From contig CAVSDT010000002.1 in assembly GCA_963726825.1 (NCBI GenBank), forward strand, positions 1,240,001 through 1,304,000: a stretch of 64,000 bases of DNA, written 5' to 3'. The DNA comes from DATLGB01 sp963726825. Lineage in GTDB: Bacteria; Actinomycetota; Thermoleophilia; Solirubrobacterales; Solirubrobacteraceae. The first letter of the stretch is position 1, and each line of letters begins with the position of its first letter. The position numbers and the translations under genes are program-made. This document shows, piece after piece, positions 1-8,671 of this stretch. The notes under the pieces were generated by a model. The model was not told where the DNA came from, searched no databases, and was given only the letters and a program-made list of their open reading frames with translations.

Positions 1-1
1 C

Positions 2-1237
2 GCCGGCGACCGCCGCTCCGTCGCCGACGTCGACCTCGACCGGCTGCGTCAGGAGCGCATGCGGACGGGGACCTTCGACGACAACCGCCGCACCCACGCC
101 GCGCGCGTGGACGCGTTCCGCCGGGTCGCCTTCACCCTCGACCCGCCCGCGGGCGACCTCGGCCTGCGCCGGCCGGCCGAGCGCTTCCCGTTCGTGCCCG
201 CCGACCCGGAGCGGCTCGAGCTCGACTGCTACGAGGCCTACTCGATCCAGGTCGCCGGTCTGCAGCAGCGCCTCGCGGCGATCGGCGACCCGAAGGTCGT
301 CATCGGCGTCTCCGGGGGGCTGGACTCCACGCACGCCCTGATCGTCGCCGCCAAGGTCATGGACCTGGCCGGGCGGCCCCGCAGCGACATCCTCGGCTTC
401 ACCCTTCCCGGCTTCGCGACGAGCGACGGGACCAAGGACAACGCGCGCAAGCTGATGGCCGCGCTCGGGATCACCGCCGCCGAGCTCGACATCACCCCGT
501 CGGCGCGGCTGATGCTCGAGCAGATCGACCATCCCTTCGCCCGCGGCGAGGAGGTCTACGACGTCACGTTCGAGAACGTCCAGGCCGGCCTGCGCACGGA
601 CTACCTCTTCCGGCTGGCGAACCAGCGCGGCGGCATCGTCCTCGGGACGGGTGACCTGTCGGAGCTCGCGCTCGGGTGGTCGACCTACGGGGTCGGCGAC
701 CAGATGTCGCACTACAACGTCAACGGCGGCGTGCCCAAGACGCTGATCCAGCATCTGATCCGCTGGGTCGTGACGAGCGACCAGTTCGAGGCCGACGTCA
801 ACGACACGCTCCTCGCGGTGCTCGACACCGAGATCAGCCCGGAGCTCGTGCCCGGGGAGGCGCTGCAGTCGACCGAGTCCAAGATCGGGCCCTACGCCCT
901 GCATGACTTCACGCTCTTCCACGTGCTGCGCCATGGCTTCCGGCCGACGAAGATCGGCTTCCTGGCCCTCCACGCGTGGGGTGACGCCGACGCCGGCGAG
1001 TGGCCGCCCGGCTTCCCGGAGGCCAAGCGGGCCGCCTACGACGAGGCCGAGATCCGCCACTGGCTCGAGGTCTTCGTCCGGCGCTTCTTCGCCTTCGCGC
1101 AGTTCAAGCGCTCGGCGCTGCCCAACGGCCCGAAGGTGTCCGCGGGCGGCGCGCTGTCGCCGCGCGGGGACTGGCGCGCGCCGTCGGATGGCTCCGCGGC
1201 CGCCTGGCTGCGCGACCTCGACCGCTGGCAGCCGTGA
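2..1237 (+). CDS. nadE: Glutamine-dependent NAD+ synthetase, C-terminal part (cut by window edge)
   Basis: The enzyme amidates deamido-NAD+ to NAD+ with ATP and glutamine, the last step of NAD biosynthesis. The visible part is the ammonia-using synthetase domain. The ATP pyrophosphatase loop SGGLDSTHAL lies near residue 105 of the readable frame, and further downstream come GTGDLSELALGW and YNVNGGVPKTL, all typical of NadE. The frame is open to the first base of the window. The residues before the first in-window ATG (position 59) read VADVDLDRLRQERMR, which matches the linker between the nitrilase-like glutaminase domain and the synthetase domain, so that ATG is internal. The N-terminal glutaminase domain lies outside the window. 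The family call is firm. Confidence 0.95.
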   Translation, partial: AGDRRSVADVDLDRLRQERMRTGTFDDNRRTHAARVDAFRRVAFTLDPPAGDLGLRRPAERFPFVPADPERLELDCYEAYSIQVAGLQQRLAAIGDPKVVIGVSGGLDSTHALIVAAKVMDLAGRPRSDILGFTLPGFATSDGTKDNARKLMAALGITAAELDITPSARLMLEQIDHPFARGEEVYDVTFENVQAGLRTDYLFRLANQRGGIVLGTGDLSELALGWSTYGVGDQMSHYNVNGGVPKTLIQHLIRWVVTSDQFEADVNDTLLAVLDTEISPELVPGEALQSTESKIGPYALHDFTLFHVLRHGFRPTKIGFLALHAWGDADAGEWPPGFPEAKRAAYDEAEIRHWLEVFVRRFFAFAQFKRSALPNGPKVSAGGALSPRGDWRAPSDGSAAAWLRDLDRWQP

Positions 1238-1273
1238 GCCGCGCGGCGCACGCGCCCGCGGGGCGCTGACGGC

Positions 1274-1687
1274 CTAGTCGCCCGGCAGGTCGCGCACCGC
1301 GATCGTCACGCGCACGGTCGCGATCAGCTTGCCGGCGTCGCCGGTGATGTCGACCTCCCACACCCAGGTGGTGCGGCCGCGGTGCTTGGGCCGGGCGACG
1401 GCTCGAAGCGTGTCGCCGTCGAAGGCGGGGCGCAGGAAGCTCGTCACGTTGGACAGGCCCGCAACCATCTTGCCCTCGCCGGCGCCGACCCCCGTGCCCC
1501 AGGAGGCCATCGACTCGGCCATCGCGGCGTACACGCCGCCGTGCACGAGGCCGAACGGCTGGAGGTGGTCGGGACCCACCTCGACGTGCGCTCGCACCTC
1601 GTCCGCGCCGACGTCGTCGTAGCGCAGCCCGTAGCGGCTGTCGAAGCCGGGAACCTCGCCGTTAGGTCCAAGTTGTGAGGGGTCCAT
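1274..1687 (-). CDS. PaaI-type hotdog-fold thioesterase
   Basis: A 137-residue protein, the usual length for a single hotdog-domain acyl-CoA thioesterase. The motif LVHGGVYAAMAESMASWG is the PaaI/YbgC-like helix segment with the HGG turn and acidic residue used in thioester hydrolysis. It probably hydrolyses an aryl- or acyl-CoA; the substrate cannot be read from sequence. It converges on nadE (37 nt between stops) and is divergent from the next gene, with 43 nt between the starts. No CoA-dependent catabolic pathway lies beside it, so a housekeeping clearing role is only a guess. Confidence 0.85.
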   Translation of the reverse strand: MDPSQLGPNGEVPGFDSRYGLRYDDVGADEVRAHVEVGPDHLQPFGLVHGGVYAAMAESMASWGTGVGAGEGKMVAGLSNVTSFLRPAFDGDTLRAVARPKHRGRTTWVWEVDITGDAGKLIATVRVTIAVRDLPGD

Positions 1688-1730
1688 GGGGCGGCGATGC
1701 TAGTTGCGGGTCGGCTAGCCTCCCGCCCCG

Positions 1731-2915
1731 ATGAGCCTCGAGGCCCTCGCCCCGGACCAACGTGCGGTCGTCCAGCTCGTGCTCCAGCAGGGGCGCTCGT
1801 TCGCCGAGCTCGCCGGCCTGCTCGCGATCTCCGAGGACGCCGTGCGCGACCGCGCGCACCGCGGCCTGGCGGCGCTGACCCCGGCCGCCGAGGGCCTCGA
1901 CGCCGACGAGCAGGCCGAGGTCGCCGACTTCCTCCTGGGCCAGGGATCGCCCTCCGCCCGCGAGGCCACGCGCTCGCTGCTGCGCACCGCGCCCGAGGCC
2001 AACGCCTGGGCCACCGCGGTGGCCGCCGAGCTCGCGTCGCTTCCGGGCGCGCGCCTGCCCGACGTGCCGCCCGGACGGGCGACCCGCGGCCGGCCGGCCG
2101 CTGCCGCCCCCGCGGCCGCCTCCGAGCCCGCGCCGGCCGCCGGCACCCCGGAGCCCGACACCGTCGTGGCCGCCGAGCCCGAACCGGCCGCCGCAGAGCC
2201 CCCTGTCCGCGCCCGTCCGCGCCCGCGGCCTGCCCGCGCCGTCCCGGGTGGGGCCGCCGCCGCGGCCACCGCGACCGGGTCCGCCGACGCCGACGCCGCG
2301 CCGGCCGGCGAGCCCGTCTCGAGCGACCGCGGCGCCGCCCCGCGCTCCAGCCGCCTCGGCGGCATGCTGCTGATCGCGGCGGTGGCGATCGTCGTGGTCG
2401 CCGGCATCGTCTTCCTGATCGGGCGCGGCAACGGCGACGGGGGGACCGACAGCGCGTCGACCCCGTCGGCGACCTCCACCGCGGCCTCGCCCACGGCGAC
2501 CGCGACCGCCGACTCGCGCTACCAGCCGCTCGGCCAGATCACCCTCACCGGCGTCCAGGGCTCCAAGGCCAAGGGCGCGATGGTCCTCTACCAGGACGCC
2601 AAGACCAACACGCTCACCTTCACCGTCGAGGGCACGGGGCTGCAGCCCAACACCAACGCGGACGCCTACGCGGTCTGGCTGGTCGGCAAGGGCCGCGCGA
2701 CCCGCCTCGGCTACAACCGCGACTCGCCCGTGACGTCCAACGGCGTCCTCCAGGTCGGCAACGGCACGGCCGCCGCGGCCTCCAAGCGCTTCACCTGCCG
2801 CCTGGCCGTCGCGCAGTCGGTCGTCGTGAGCCTCGAGACGCGCCAGGGCAGCGTCCCGCAGAACCCCGTCCTCACCGGCAAGGTGCCGGAGACGGGCCTC
2901 AAGACCTGCAAGTAG
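1731..2915 (+). CDS. Sigma-70 region 4-like HTH fused through one membrane helix to an anti-sigma-like extracellular domain
   Basis: 394 residues in three parts. Residues 1-60 (LAPDQRAVVQLVLQQGRSFA, then LAGLLAISEDAVRDRAHRGL) look like the helix-turn-helix of sigma factor region 4. A long Ala/Pro/Glu-rich linker follows, then one hydrophobic helix near residues 211-229 (GMLLIAAVAIVVVAGIVFL). The C-terminal domain of about 140 residues after a Thr/Ser/Ala-rich spacer resembles the outer domain of RskA-type anti-sigma factors (YQPLGQITLTG; DAYAVWLV). The predicted topology is cytoplasmic HTH with an outside sensor domain. No sigma factor gene is adjacent. Function is unproven; it could be a membrane-bound transcription regulator or an anti-sigma-related relic. 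Confidence 0.7.
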   Translation: MSLEALAPDQRAVVQLVLQQGRSFAELAGLLAISEDAVRDRAHRGLAALTPAAEGLDADEQAEVADFLLGQGSPSAREATRSLLRTAPEANAWATAVAAELASLPGARLPDVPPGRATRGRPAAAAPAAASEPAPAAGTPEPDTVVAAEPEPAAAEPPVRARPRPRPARAVPGGAAAAATATGSADADAAPAGEPVSSDRGAAPRSSRLGGMLLIAAVAIVVVAGIVFLIGRGNGDGGTDSASTPSATSTAASPTATATADSRYQPLGQITLTGVQGSKAKGAMVLYQDAKTNTLTFTVEGTGLQPNTNADAYAVWLVGKGRATRLGYNRDSPVTSNGVLQVGNGTAAAASKRFTCRLAVAQSVVVSLETRQGSVPQNPVLTGKVPETGLKTCK

Positions 2916-2927
2916 CGCCCGGCAGGA

Positions 2928-3356
2928 CTAGAGGGCGGCTTCCAGGCCGTCCAGCGCCGCGTCGATCTGGCGCCGCAGCCCACGGGTGAACAGCCACGGC
3001 GCGTAGCGACCCAGCCCGCGCAGCTGCTGCTCGAGCTCGAGGGTGACGGCCGTGGCGCCCTCGACGGCCTCGAGGCGGACCTCGACGGCGTTGCGGGCGA
3101 ACAGCCGCTCGAAGGGGGTGTCGACGAGCTCCTGCGCCCACCGGCGCTGGTCCGGCCGGCGATCGACCTCCACCACCCAGTCGACGCGCACGAGGTTGTC
3201 GCGCTTGGACCGCAGCACGGAGGTCCAGCCGCGCTTGGAGACGGCTTCGACGCGCTCGACGCGGGGCCACCAGCGCGGCTCGTGCCACGGGTCGCCGACG
3301 AGCGCCCAGACGCGCTCCCGCGGGGCGGCGATCCGGCGGGTGCGGCGCCCCGTCAC
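2928..3356 (-). CDS. SRPBCC (START-like) family protein
   Basis: 142 residues read from a GTG whose first bases overlap the stop of apt (GTGA), which fixes the start. The N-terminus TRRIAAPRERVWALVGDP and the Trp-rich stretch HEPRWWPRVERV are typical of polyketide-cyclase/SRPBCC proteins, which have a helix-grip fold around a hydrophobic ligand pocket. The ligand is unknown. It is the last gene of the leftward operon proS-pgsA-rsiG-garA-ftsR-apt. It converges on the preceding rightward gene with 12 nt between stops. Confidence 0.8.
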   Translation of the reverse strand: MTGRRTRRIAAPRERVWALVGDPWHEPRWWPRVERVEAVSKRGWTSVLRSKRDNLVRVDWVVEVDRRPDQRRWAQELVDTPFERLFARNAVEVRLEAVEGATAVTLELEQQLRGLGRYAPWLFTRGLRRQIDAALDGLEAAL

Positions 3357-3964
3357 TCGCCCGCGACGTCGATGAGGGCGTGCACGTCGTAGTCGACGAG
3401 CTTCTCGCGGCCGGCCAGGAAGGCCAGCTCGACGAGGAACGCGCAGCCGACGACCTGTGCCCCGCGGCCGGCGACGAGGTCGCACAGCGCCCGCGCCGTC
3501 CCGCCCGTGGCCAGGAGGTCGTCGTGGACGAGCACGCGCGCGCCGTTCTCCAGCGCGTCGGCGTGCATCTCGAGCGCGTCGACGCCGTACTCGAGGATGT
3601 ACTCGGCCGAGACCGTGTCGTGGGGCAGCTTGCCCGGCTTGCGGGCCGGGACGAAGCCCGCGCCGAGCTCCCGCGCGAGCGCGCCGCCGAGGATGAAGCC
3701 GCGCGCCTCGGCCGCGACGACGAGGTCGACCTCGCGCGGGCGCGCCCACGCCGCCAGGCTCGCGACCGCGGCGTCGAGCGCCGCCGGGTCCAGCAGGAGC
3801 GGGGTGATGTCCTTGAACAGGATCCCCGGCTTGGGGTAGTCGGGGATGTCGCGGATGTGCGCGGCGAGGTCGACTCGGGGTGCCGGAGGCCGCATGTCCC
3901 CGGTGGCGTCGCCCGCACGCGGCCGTGTCGGCCGGAGGTGGGCCCCCGCTTCGTCGTCGCTCAT
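3353..3964 (-). CDS. apt: Adenine phosphoribosyltransferase
   Basis: Converts adenine and PRPP to AMP (purine salvage, cytoplasm). Signature segments are IRDIPDYPKPGILFKDITPL, the EARGFILGGALA loop, KPGKLPHDTVSAEY, and the PRPP-binding motif VLVHDDLLATGGTA near residues 145-158. The start chosen gives an ATGA overlap with the stop of ftsR. It adds about 23 charged residues before the conserved core, so an internal ATG before RPPAPRVDLA would also give a normal-length enzyme. It is translationally coupled on both sides inside the leftward operon. Confidence 0.93.
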   Translation of the reverse strand: MSDDEAGAHLRPTRPRAGDATGDMRPPAPRVDLAAHIRDIPDYPKPGILFKDITPLLLDPAALDAAVASLAAWARPREVDLVVAAEARGFILGGALARELGAGFVPARKPGKLPHDTVSAEYILEYGVDALEMHADALENGARVLVHDDLLATGGTARALCDLVAGRGAQVVGCAFLVELAFLAGREKLVDYDVHALIDVAGE

Positions 3965-4761
3965 GGGCCGGTCCGGACGATCCGGCGCAGGTCCGCGACG
4001 AGCAGCAGGTGCTCGAGGTGAGACGCGACCGCGGCGAGGTTCTCGAGCGTGTCGACCGCGTCGCGGCGGCGCTCCGGGTTGCGTGAGCGCAGCGACGGGG
4101 CGAGCAGCTGCTGCAGCAGGCCCGACTCGCGGTCGGCGGAGGACTTGAACACCCGCAGGTTGCGCGTGCCGACGCCGTGACGGGCGAGCTCGGCGCAGGC
4201 GCGCACGATCTCGCGCTCCGTGTCGTCGTAGGTGCGCGTGCCGCCGGGGGTGCCGCGGCGCAGCAGGCCGTACTCCTCCAGCTCGGCGACGAGCGCGCGG
4301 GTGGCGCCCGTCGTCTCGAGCAGCTCCTCCATCGAGACGCTCGCCCCGGCCTCGCGGACGGACGTGCCGGCGCGGCGGGTGCCGGTCGGACGGCCGTCGC
4401 GCGAGGCGGCCGACGCGGCCGAGGCGTCCTGGGCGGAGGGCGTCTCCCCCTCGCTGCGCCCGCGGGCGAGCTCCTGGCGGATGACGCGCAGCGGCAGGAA
4501 CTCGTCGCGCTGCAGCCGCAGGATCGTGCGCAGGCGCGCGACGTCGTCGGTCGAGTACAGGCGGTAGCCGCCGGGCGTGCGACGCGGGGTGAGGAGCTTC
4601 TGGTCCTCGAGGTAGCGGATCTTGGAGATCGAGATCTCGGCGAACTCGGGCGCGAGCGCCTTGCAGACGGCGCCGATGGTCAGCGACTTGCCCGACGACG
4701 CCGCCGTCGGGGCAGCCGGCGCGTCGCCGGTGTCGGTCTCCGGATCGACGGCCATCGTCAT
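3961..4761 (-). CDS. ftsR: MerR-family regulator, FtsR/Rv1828-like
   Basis: 266 residues starting at an ATG that overlaps the upstream FHA gene stop (ATGA). After a short acidic leader, residues 25-95 form a MerR winged helix-turn-helix (LTIGAVCKALAPEF; SKIRYLEDQKLLTPRRTPGG; RLQRDEFLPLRVIRQEL). This layout, with no standard ligand-binding tail, matches mycobacterial Rv1828 and corynebacterial FtsR, which activates ftsZ. The C-terminal half (SMEELLETTGA; LRVFKSSADRESGLL) also fits that family and probably dimerises. The neighbouring GarA-like gene reproduces the Rv1827-Rv1828 order. The symbol rests on similarity and synteny; the target promoter here is unknown. Confidence 0.8.
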   Translation of the reverse strand: MTMAVDPETDTGDAPAAPTAASSGKSLTIGAVCKALAPEFAEISISKIRYLEDQKLLTPRRTPGGYRLYSTDDVARLRTILRLQRDEFLPLRVIRQELARGRSEGETPSAQDASAASAASRDGRPTGTRRAGTSVREAGASVSMEELLETTGATRALVAELEEYGLLRRGTPGGTRTYDDTEREIVRACAELARHGVGTRNLRVFKSSADRESGLLQQLLAPSLRSRNPERRRDAVDTLENLAAVASHLEHLLLVADLRRIVRTGP

Positions 4762-5231
4762 CCGGCGAGGTAGGTCAGCTTGAACTTGCCGACCTGGACC
4801 TCGTCGCCGTCGTCGAGCCGGGCCGAGTCGATCCGGCGGCGGTTGACGTACGTCCCGTTCAGCGACCCCGAGTCGTCGAGGTGCCAGCTGTCGCCGCGCG
4901 CGACGAGCACGGCGTGGTCGCGCGAGACCGTGACGTCGTCGAGGAACACGTCCGCGTCGGGCGTGCGCCCGATCGTGACCCGGTCGCCGCGCAGCGGGAA
5001 GGACTCGCCCACGCGCCCACCGGAGCGGACCACGAGCGCGCCGCCGCCGGAGGCGACGTCCTCGACCTCGACCGGGCGCAGCTCGCCCGTGCGCTCGTCG
5101 ATGACGTACGTCGCCGTGGTGGACTGGGGCGGCTTGGACTCCGACGGCTGGCCGATGAACGCGCCGCAGCGCGAGCAGTAGTGCGCGCCGTCGGCGTTGA
5201 CGAATCCGCACTCAGAGCAATGCCGTGCCAC
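4758..5231 (-). CDS. garA: FHA-domain protein, GarA/OdhI-like, with N-terminal zinc ribbon
   Basis: 157 residues from a GTG start preceded by a strong GGGGGAGGGAG ribosome-binding site. Residues 5-22 carry two CxxC pairs (C5/C8 and C19/C22), a zinc ribbon. Residues about 66-155 form a forkhead-associated domain with FLDDVTVSRDHA, GSLNGTYVNRRRID and DGDEVQVGKFKLTYL, almost the GarA/OdhI signature. In mycobacteria and corynebacteria these proteins inhibit 2-oxoglutarate dehydrogenase and are controlled by Ser/Thr kinases at an N-terminal Thr-Thr. A Thr-Thr pair sits at residues 38-39 (STTATYV). The zinc ribbon is not part of classical GarA. The same regulatory role here is inferred. Confidence 0.78.
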   Translation of the reverse strand: MARHCSECGFVNADGAHYCSRCGAFIGQPSESKPPQSTTATYVIDERTGELRPVEVEDVASGGGALVVRSGGRVGESFPLRGDRVTIGRTPDADVFLDDVTVSRDHAVLVARGDSWHLDDSGSLNGTYVNRRRIDSARLDDGDEVQVGKFKLTYLAG

Positions 5232-5257
5232 GCTCGACTCCCTCCCCCGGGTTGGGG

Positions 5258-5515
5258 CTACTCCGGCTCGGCGGCGGAGCGGCCGGACAGGATGTCCGTC
5301 AGGCGCTCGACGTCGGCGTAGGACATCACGTCCTCACCGGTCTCGTGCTTCTTGCGCAGCCGGTTGACCAGCTCCGCGCGCAGGATGTCGATCTTCCCGT
5401 GCAGGATGCGCCGCTGATAGGACACCTCGTTCTCCTGATCGGTCAGCTGCTGGATCAGGTCCTTGAGCTCCTGATCAGAGAGCGAGCCCAGGTCCGGGAA
5501 CGTGTCCATGCTCAT
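5258..5515 (-). CDS. rsiG: Single-motif RsiG-like anti-sigma factor
   Basis: 85 residues, mostly helical. Residues 28-43 fit E(x3)S(x2)R(x3)H(x3)D (E28, S32, R35, H39, D43). The known RsiG c-di-GMP motif is E(x3)S(x2)R(x3)Q(x3)D. In Streptomyces, RsiG carries two such motifs and holds sigma WhiG when c-di-GMP is bound. In basal actinobacteria such as Rubrobacter, small single-motif RsiGs homodimerise and their switch controls type IV pili. Size and single motif fit the basal type; His for Gln is the oddity. It lies between pgsA (26 nt upstream) and garA. A TATGCT hexamer just before the start could be a -10 element. No WhiG gene is in the window. Confidence 0.72.
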   Translation of the reverse strand: MSMDTFPDLGSLSDQELKDLIQQLTDQENEVSYQRRILHGKIDILRAELVNRLRKKHETGEDVMSYADVERLTDILSGRSAAEPE

Positions 5516-5541
5516 GCCGCGAGCATACCAGTGGGTGAACC

Positions 5542-6294
5542 TCAGCTTGAGACTTCTTGTCGCCGGCTCGCGAACCCGAGCTGGGCGTACAGCGCGAACG
5601 ACCACAACGACAGCGCCACGCCGAGGTAGAGCAGGATCTCGCCCAGGGTGAAGAGCTCGACCATGCCGGCGAACAGGGCCGCCATCACCGGCCACACCGC
5701 CAGCCGGCCGGGCCAGTTGATGGAGACGTCGACCCCCTGCTTGAGGCCGTAGCGGGCGAGCCCGAGCATCGCGATCTCGCGCGCGATCAGGACCGCGAGC
5801 GCCCACTGCGGCAGGAGGTCATAGCCCCAGCAGACGACGACGCCGGCGAGGATCAGCAGCCGGTCGGTGATCGGGTCGAGGAGGGTCCCGAAGCGCGAGT
5901 ACTGACCCGTGACGCGGGCCGCGATGCCGTCGGCGTAGTCCGTCCAGGCGATGAACGCGAAGAGGAACGCCGGCCAGAAGCCCGTCCCGTGCCCCTCGAT
6001 CGCGGCGTAGGCGAACACGGGGATGAGGACGAGGCGGACGAGCCCGATCACGTTCGGGATCGTCCACACGTTCAGCGGCGCGCCCGCGAGCGTCTGCGGT
6101 GGCGGCGGCCCCGAGCGGTCGAGGCCGAACAGCCGCAGCAGCGTCAGCCGCGGCTTCTCCCACATCTCCGCGGCGCGCTCCTTCGCGACGTCGACGCGCT
6201 CGCGCGCCGTGTCGCGAGCGGTCTCCACGCGCTCGCGCGCGGAAGGCGACCCCGGACGACCGTCGGGGGCCCGCTCCCGCGCGCCGGGACTCAC
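5542..6294 (-). CDS. pgsA: CDP-alcohol phosphatidyltransferase (PgsA-like)
   Basis: 250 residues from a GTG overlapping the proS stop (GTGA). An N-terminal charged helical stretch of about 60 residues (ARERVETARDTARERV) precedes the membrane domain. The catalytic CDP-alcohol motif is complete at DYADGIAARV followed by RFGTLLDPITD, giving D(x2)DG(x2)AR(x8)G(x3)D(x3)D. Several hydrophobic helices follow (AALFAGMVELFTLG; ILLYLGVALSLWSFALY). It most likely makes phosphatidylglycerophosphate from CDP-diacylglycerol and glycerol-3-phosphate in the membrane. Another CDP-alcohol substrate cannot be excluded. cdsA, whose product is the precursor, lies near 36 kb. Confidence 0.87.
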   Translation of the reverse strand: MSPGARERAPDGRPGSPSARERVETARDTARERVDVAKERAAEMWEKPRLTLLRLFGLDRSGPPPPQTLAGAPLNVWTIPNVIGLVRLVLIPVFAYAAIEGHGTGFWPAFLFAFIAWTDYADGIAARVTGQYSRFGTLLDPITDRLLILAGVVVCWGYDLLPQWALAVLIAREIAMLGLARYGLKQGVDVSINWPGRLAVWPVMAALFAGMVELFTLGEILLYLGVALSLWSFALYAQLGFASRRQEVSS

Positions 6295-7979
6295 GGCACC
6301 GACTCCCAGAGCTCGCGCACGGCCGCCGCGGCGCCGTCGAGCGCGACGGAGCGGTTCTCGCGCCCGCGGCGGATCTGCACCTCGAGCTCGCCGCTGTCGA
6401 GCGTGCGCCGCCCGACGGTGACCCGCACGGGGCAGCCGATCAGCTCGGCGTCGGCGAACTTGCCGCCGGGCCCCATGTCGCGGTCGTCGTAGAGGACCTG
6501 CAAGCCCTCGGCGGCCAGCTCGCCGTAGAGGCGGTCGGCGAGCGCGCGCTCGTCCGTCCCGGCCTTGCCCAGGCCGACGAGCTCGACGTCCCACGGCGCG
6601 ATCGCCCGCGGCCAGGAGATCCCGTGCTCGTCGGCGTGCTGCTCGACGGCGGCGGCCATGATCCGGGCGGGGCCGATGCCGTAGGAGCCCATCCAGATCG
6701 TCTGGGTCTCGCCCGCCGCGTCGAGCACCGTCGCGCCGAGCGGCTCGGAGTAGCGGGTGCCGAGCTTGAAGATGTTGCCGATCTCGATCGCCGGCTCGAC
6801 GCTGAGCGGCGTGCCGTCCACCGTGTCGCCGTCGACGACCGTGCGCACGTCGCAGGGCTCGAACCCGAAGTCGCGCCCGGGCACGACGCCCTGGAGGTGC
6901 TCGTCGACGGCGTTGGCGCCGCAGACGTAGCCGCCCTCCGGGCCGTCGGCGACGGCGCGGTCCAGCAGGACGGGCACGTCGGTGCCGACGGGCCCGAGGA
7001 AGCCGGCGGGGCCGATCGGCCCGAGCTCGTCGGGATTGGCCGGGCGAAACGCCGCGCCGAGGGCGTTCGTGAGCTTGATCGACTCGACCTGGTGGTCGCC
7101 GCGCACGACGACGAGCACGAGCCCCCGCTCCTCCGCGACGACGGGGAAGGCCTTCAGGAGCGCCCCGGCGGGCACGCCGAGCGCCTCCGTCACGGCCTTG
7201 ACGGTCTTGGCCCCGGGGGTCGAGACGGCCGCGGGGGCGTCGAGCGCCGGGGGCAGGTCGACCGGCTGGGCGTCCGCGGTGGCGACCTCGACGTTGGCGG
7301 CGTAGCCGCCGGCCAGCGCGACGTCGTTCTCCCCCGCGGCGCAGGGCGCCATGAACTCGTGCGCGCCGTGGCCGCCCATCATCCCGACGTCGGACTCGAC
7401 CTCGTACCAGGTCAGGCCGCTGCGATCGAAGGTGTTCGCGTAGGCCACCCGCTGCTTCTCGTAGGCGGCGTCGAGGCCGGCGCGGTCGACGTCGAAGGTG
7501 TAGGCGTCCTTCATGATGAACTCGCGCGTGCGCAGCAGGCCGGCACGCGGACGCGGCTCGTCGCGCTCCTTCGTCTGCAGGTGGTAGAGGATCAGCGGCA
7601 GCTCGCGGTAGGAGCGCACGAGATTGGCGACGTGCGTCGTGACGGCCTCCTCGTGGGTCATCGCGAGCACGAGCTCGGTGCCCTTGCGGTCGGAGAGCTT
7701 GAACAGCTCGTCGATGTCGTAGCGGCCCGTCGCGCGCCACGCCTCGGCGGACTGCAGGACGGGCATCAGCATCTCCTGCGCGCCGATCGCGTCCTGCTCC
7801 TCGCGGATGATCTGCTCCACCTTGCGGTGCACCCGCCAGCCGGCGGGCAGGAAGGTCCACAGGCCGGCGCTGAGCTGGCGCGCCATGCCGGCGCGGACCA
7901 GCAGCTTGTGCGACAGCGCCTCCGCGTCTGCGGGGGGCTGCTTCTCCGTCGGGAGCAGGAAGGCGGACAGGCGGGTCAC
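6291..7979 (-). CDS. proS: Prolyl-tRNA synthetase
   Basis: Charges tRNA-Pro. The 562-residue length and an insertion domain between motifs 2 and 3 (roughly residues 225-380, including LLKAFPVVAEERGLVLVVVR) mark the bacterial class II form with YbaK-like editing domain. Motif 2 is seen in FIMKDAYTFDVD and motif 3 in IWMGSYGIGPARIMAA. The anticodon-binding domain is C-terminal (WPRAIAPWDVELVGLG). It is the first gene of the leftward operon and diverges from sodA with 77 nt between the starts. In many bacteria proS follows ispG; here the two are separated by about 17 kb. Confidence 0.96.
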   Translation of the reverse strand: MTRLSAFLLPTEKQPPADAEALSHKLLVRAGMARQLSAGLWTFLPAGWRVHRKVEQIIREEQDAIGAQEMLMPVLQSAEAWRATGRYDIDELFKLSDRKGTELVLAMTHEEAVTTHVANLVRSYRELPLILYHLQTKERDEPRPRAGLLRTREFIMKDAYTFDVDRAGLDAAYEKQRVAYANTFDRSGLTWYEVESDVGMMGGHGAHEFMAPCAAGENDVALAGGYAANVEVATADAQPVDLPPALDAPAAVSTPGAKTVKAVTEALGVPAGALLKAFPVVAEERGLVLVVVRGDHQVESIKLTNALGAAFRPANPDELGPIGPAGFLGPVGTDVPVLLDRAVADGPEGGYVCGANAVDEHLQGVVPGRDFGFEPCDVRTVVDGDTVDGTPLSVEPAIEIGNIFKLGTRYSEPLGATVLDAAGETQTIWMGSYGIGPARIMAAAVEQHADEHGISWPRAIAPWDVELVGLGKAGTDERALADRLYGELAAEGLQVLYDDRDMGPGGKFADAELIGCPVRVTVGRRTLDSGELEVQIRRGRENRSVALDGAAAAVRELWESVP

Positions 7980-7987
7980 AGGACGTC

Positions 7988-8017
7988 TGAGACTATCTGT
8001 GCGTTCCCGGGTAGGGT
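7988..8017 (+). promoter_or_regulatory. Possible promoter of sodA
   Basis: TGAGAC (7988-7993) and TAGGGT (8012-8017) stand 18 nt apart, about 40 nt before the sodA start. They loosely fit actinobacterial -35/-10 hexamers (the -10 fits TAnnnT). This is inspection only; the -35 match is weak. Confidence 0.25.
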
Positions 8018-8056
8018 CGATCCCAGGTACGCCCCATCGACGAGAGGACCATCCGC

Positions 8057-8656
<600 letters not shown>

Positions 8657-8671
8657 TGCATTGTGGGGGTC

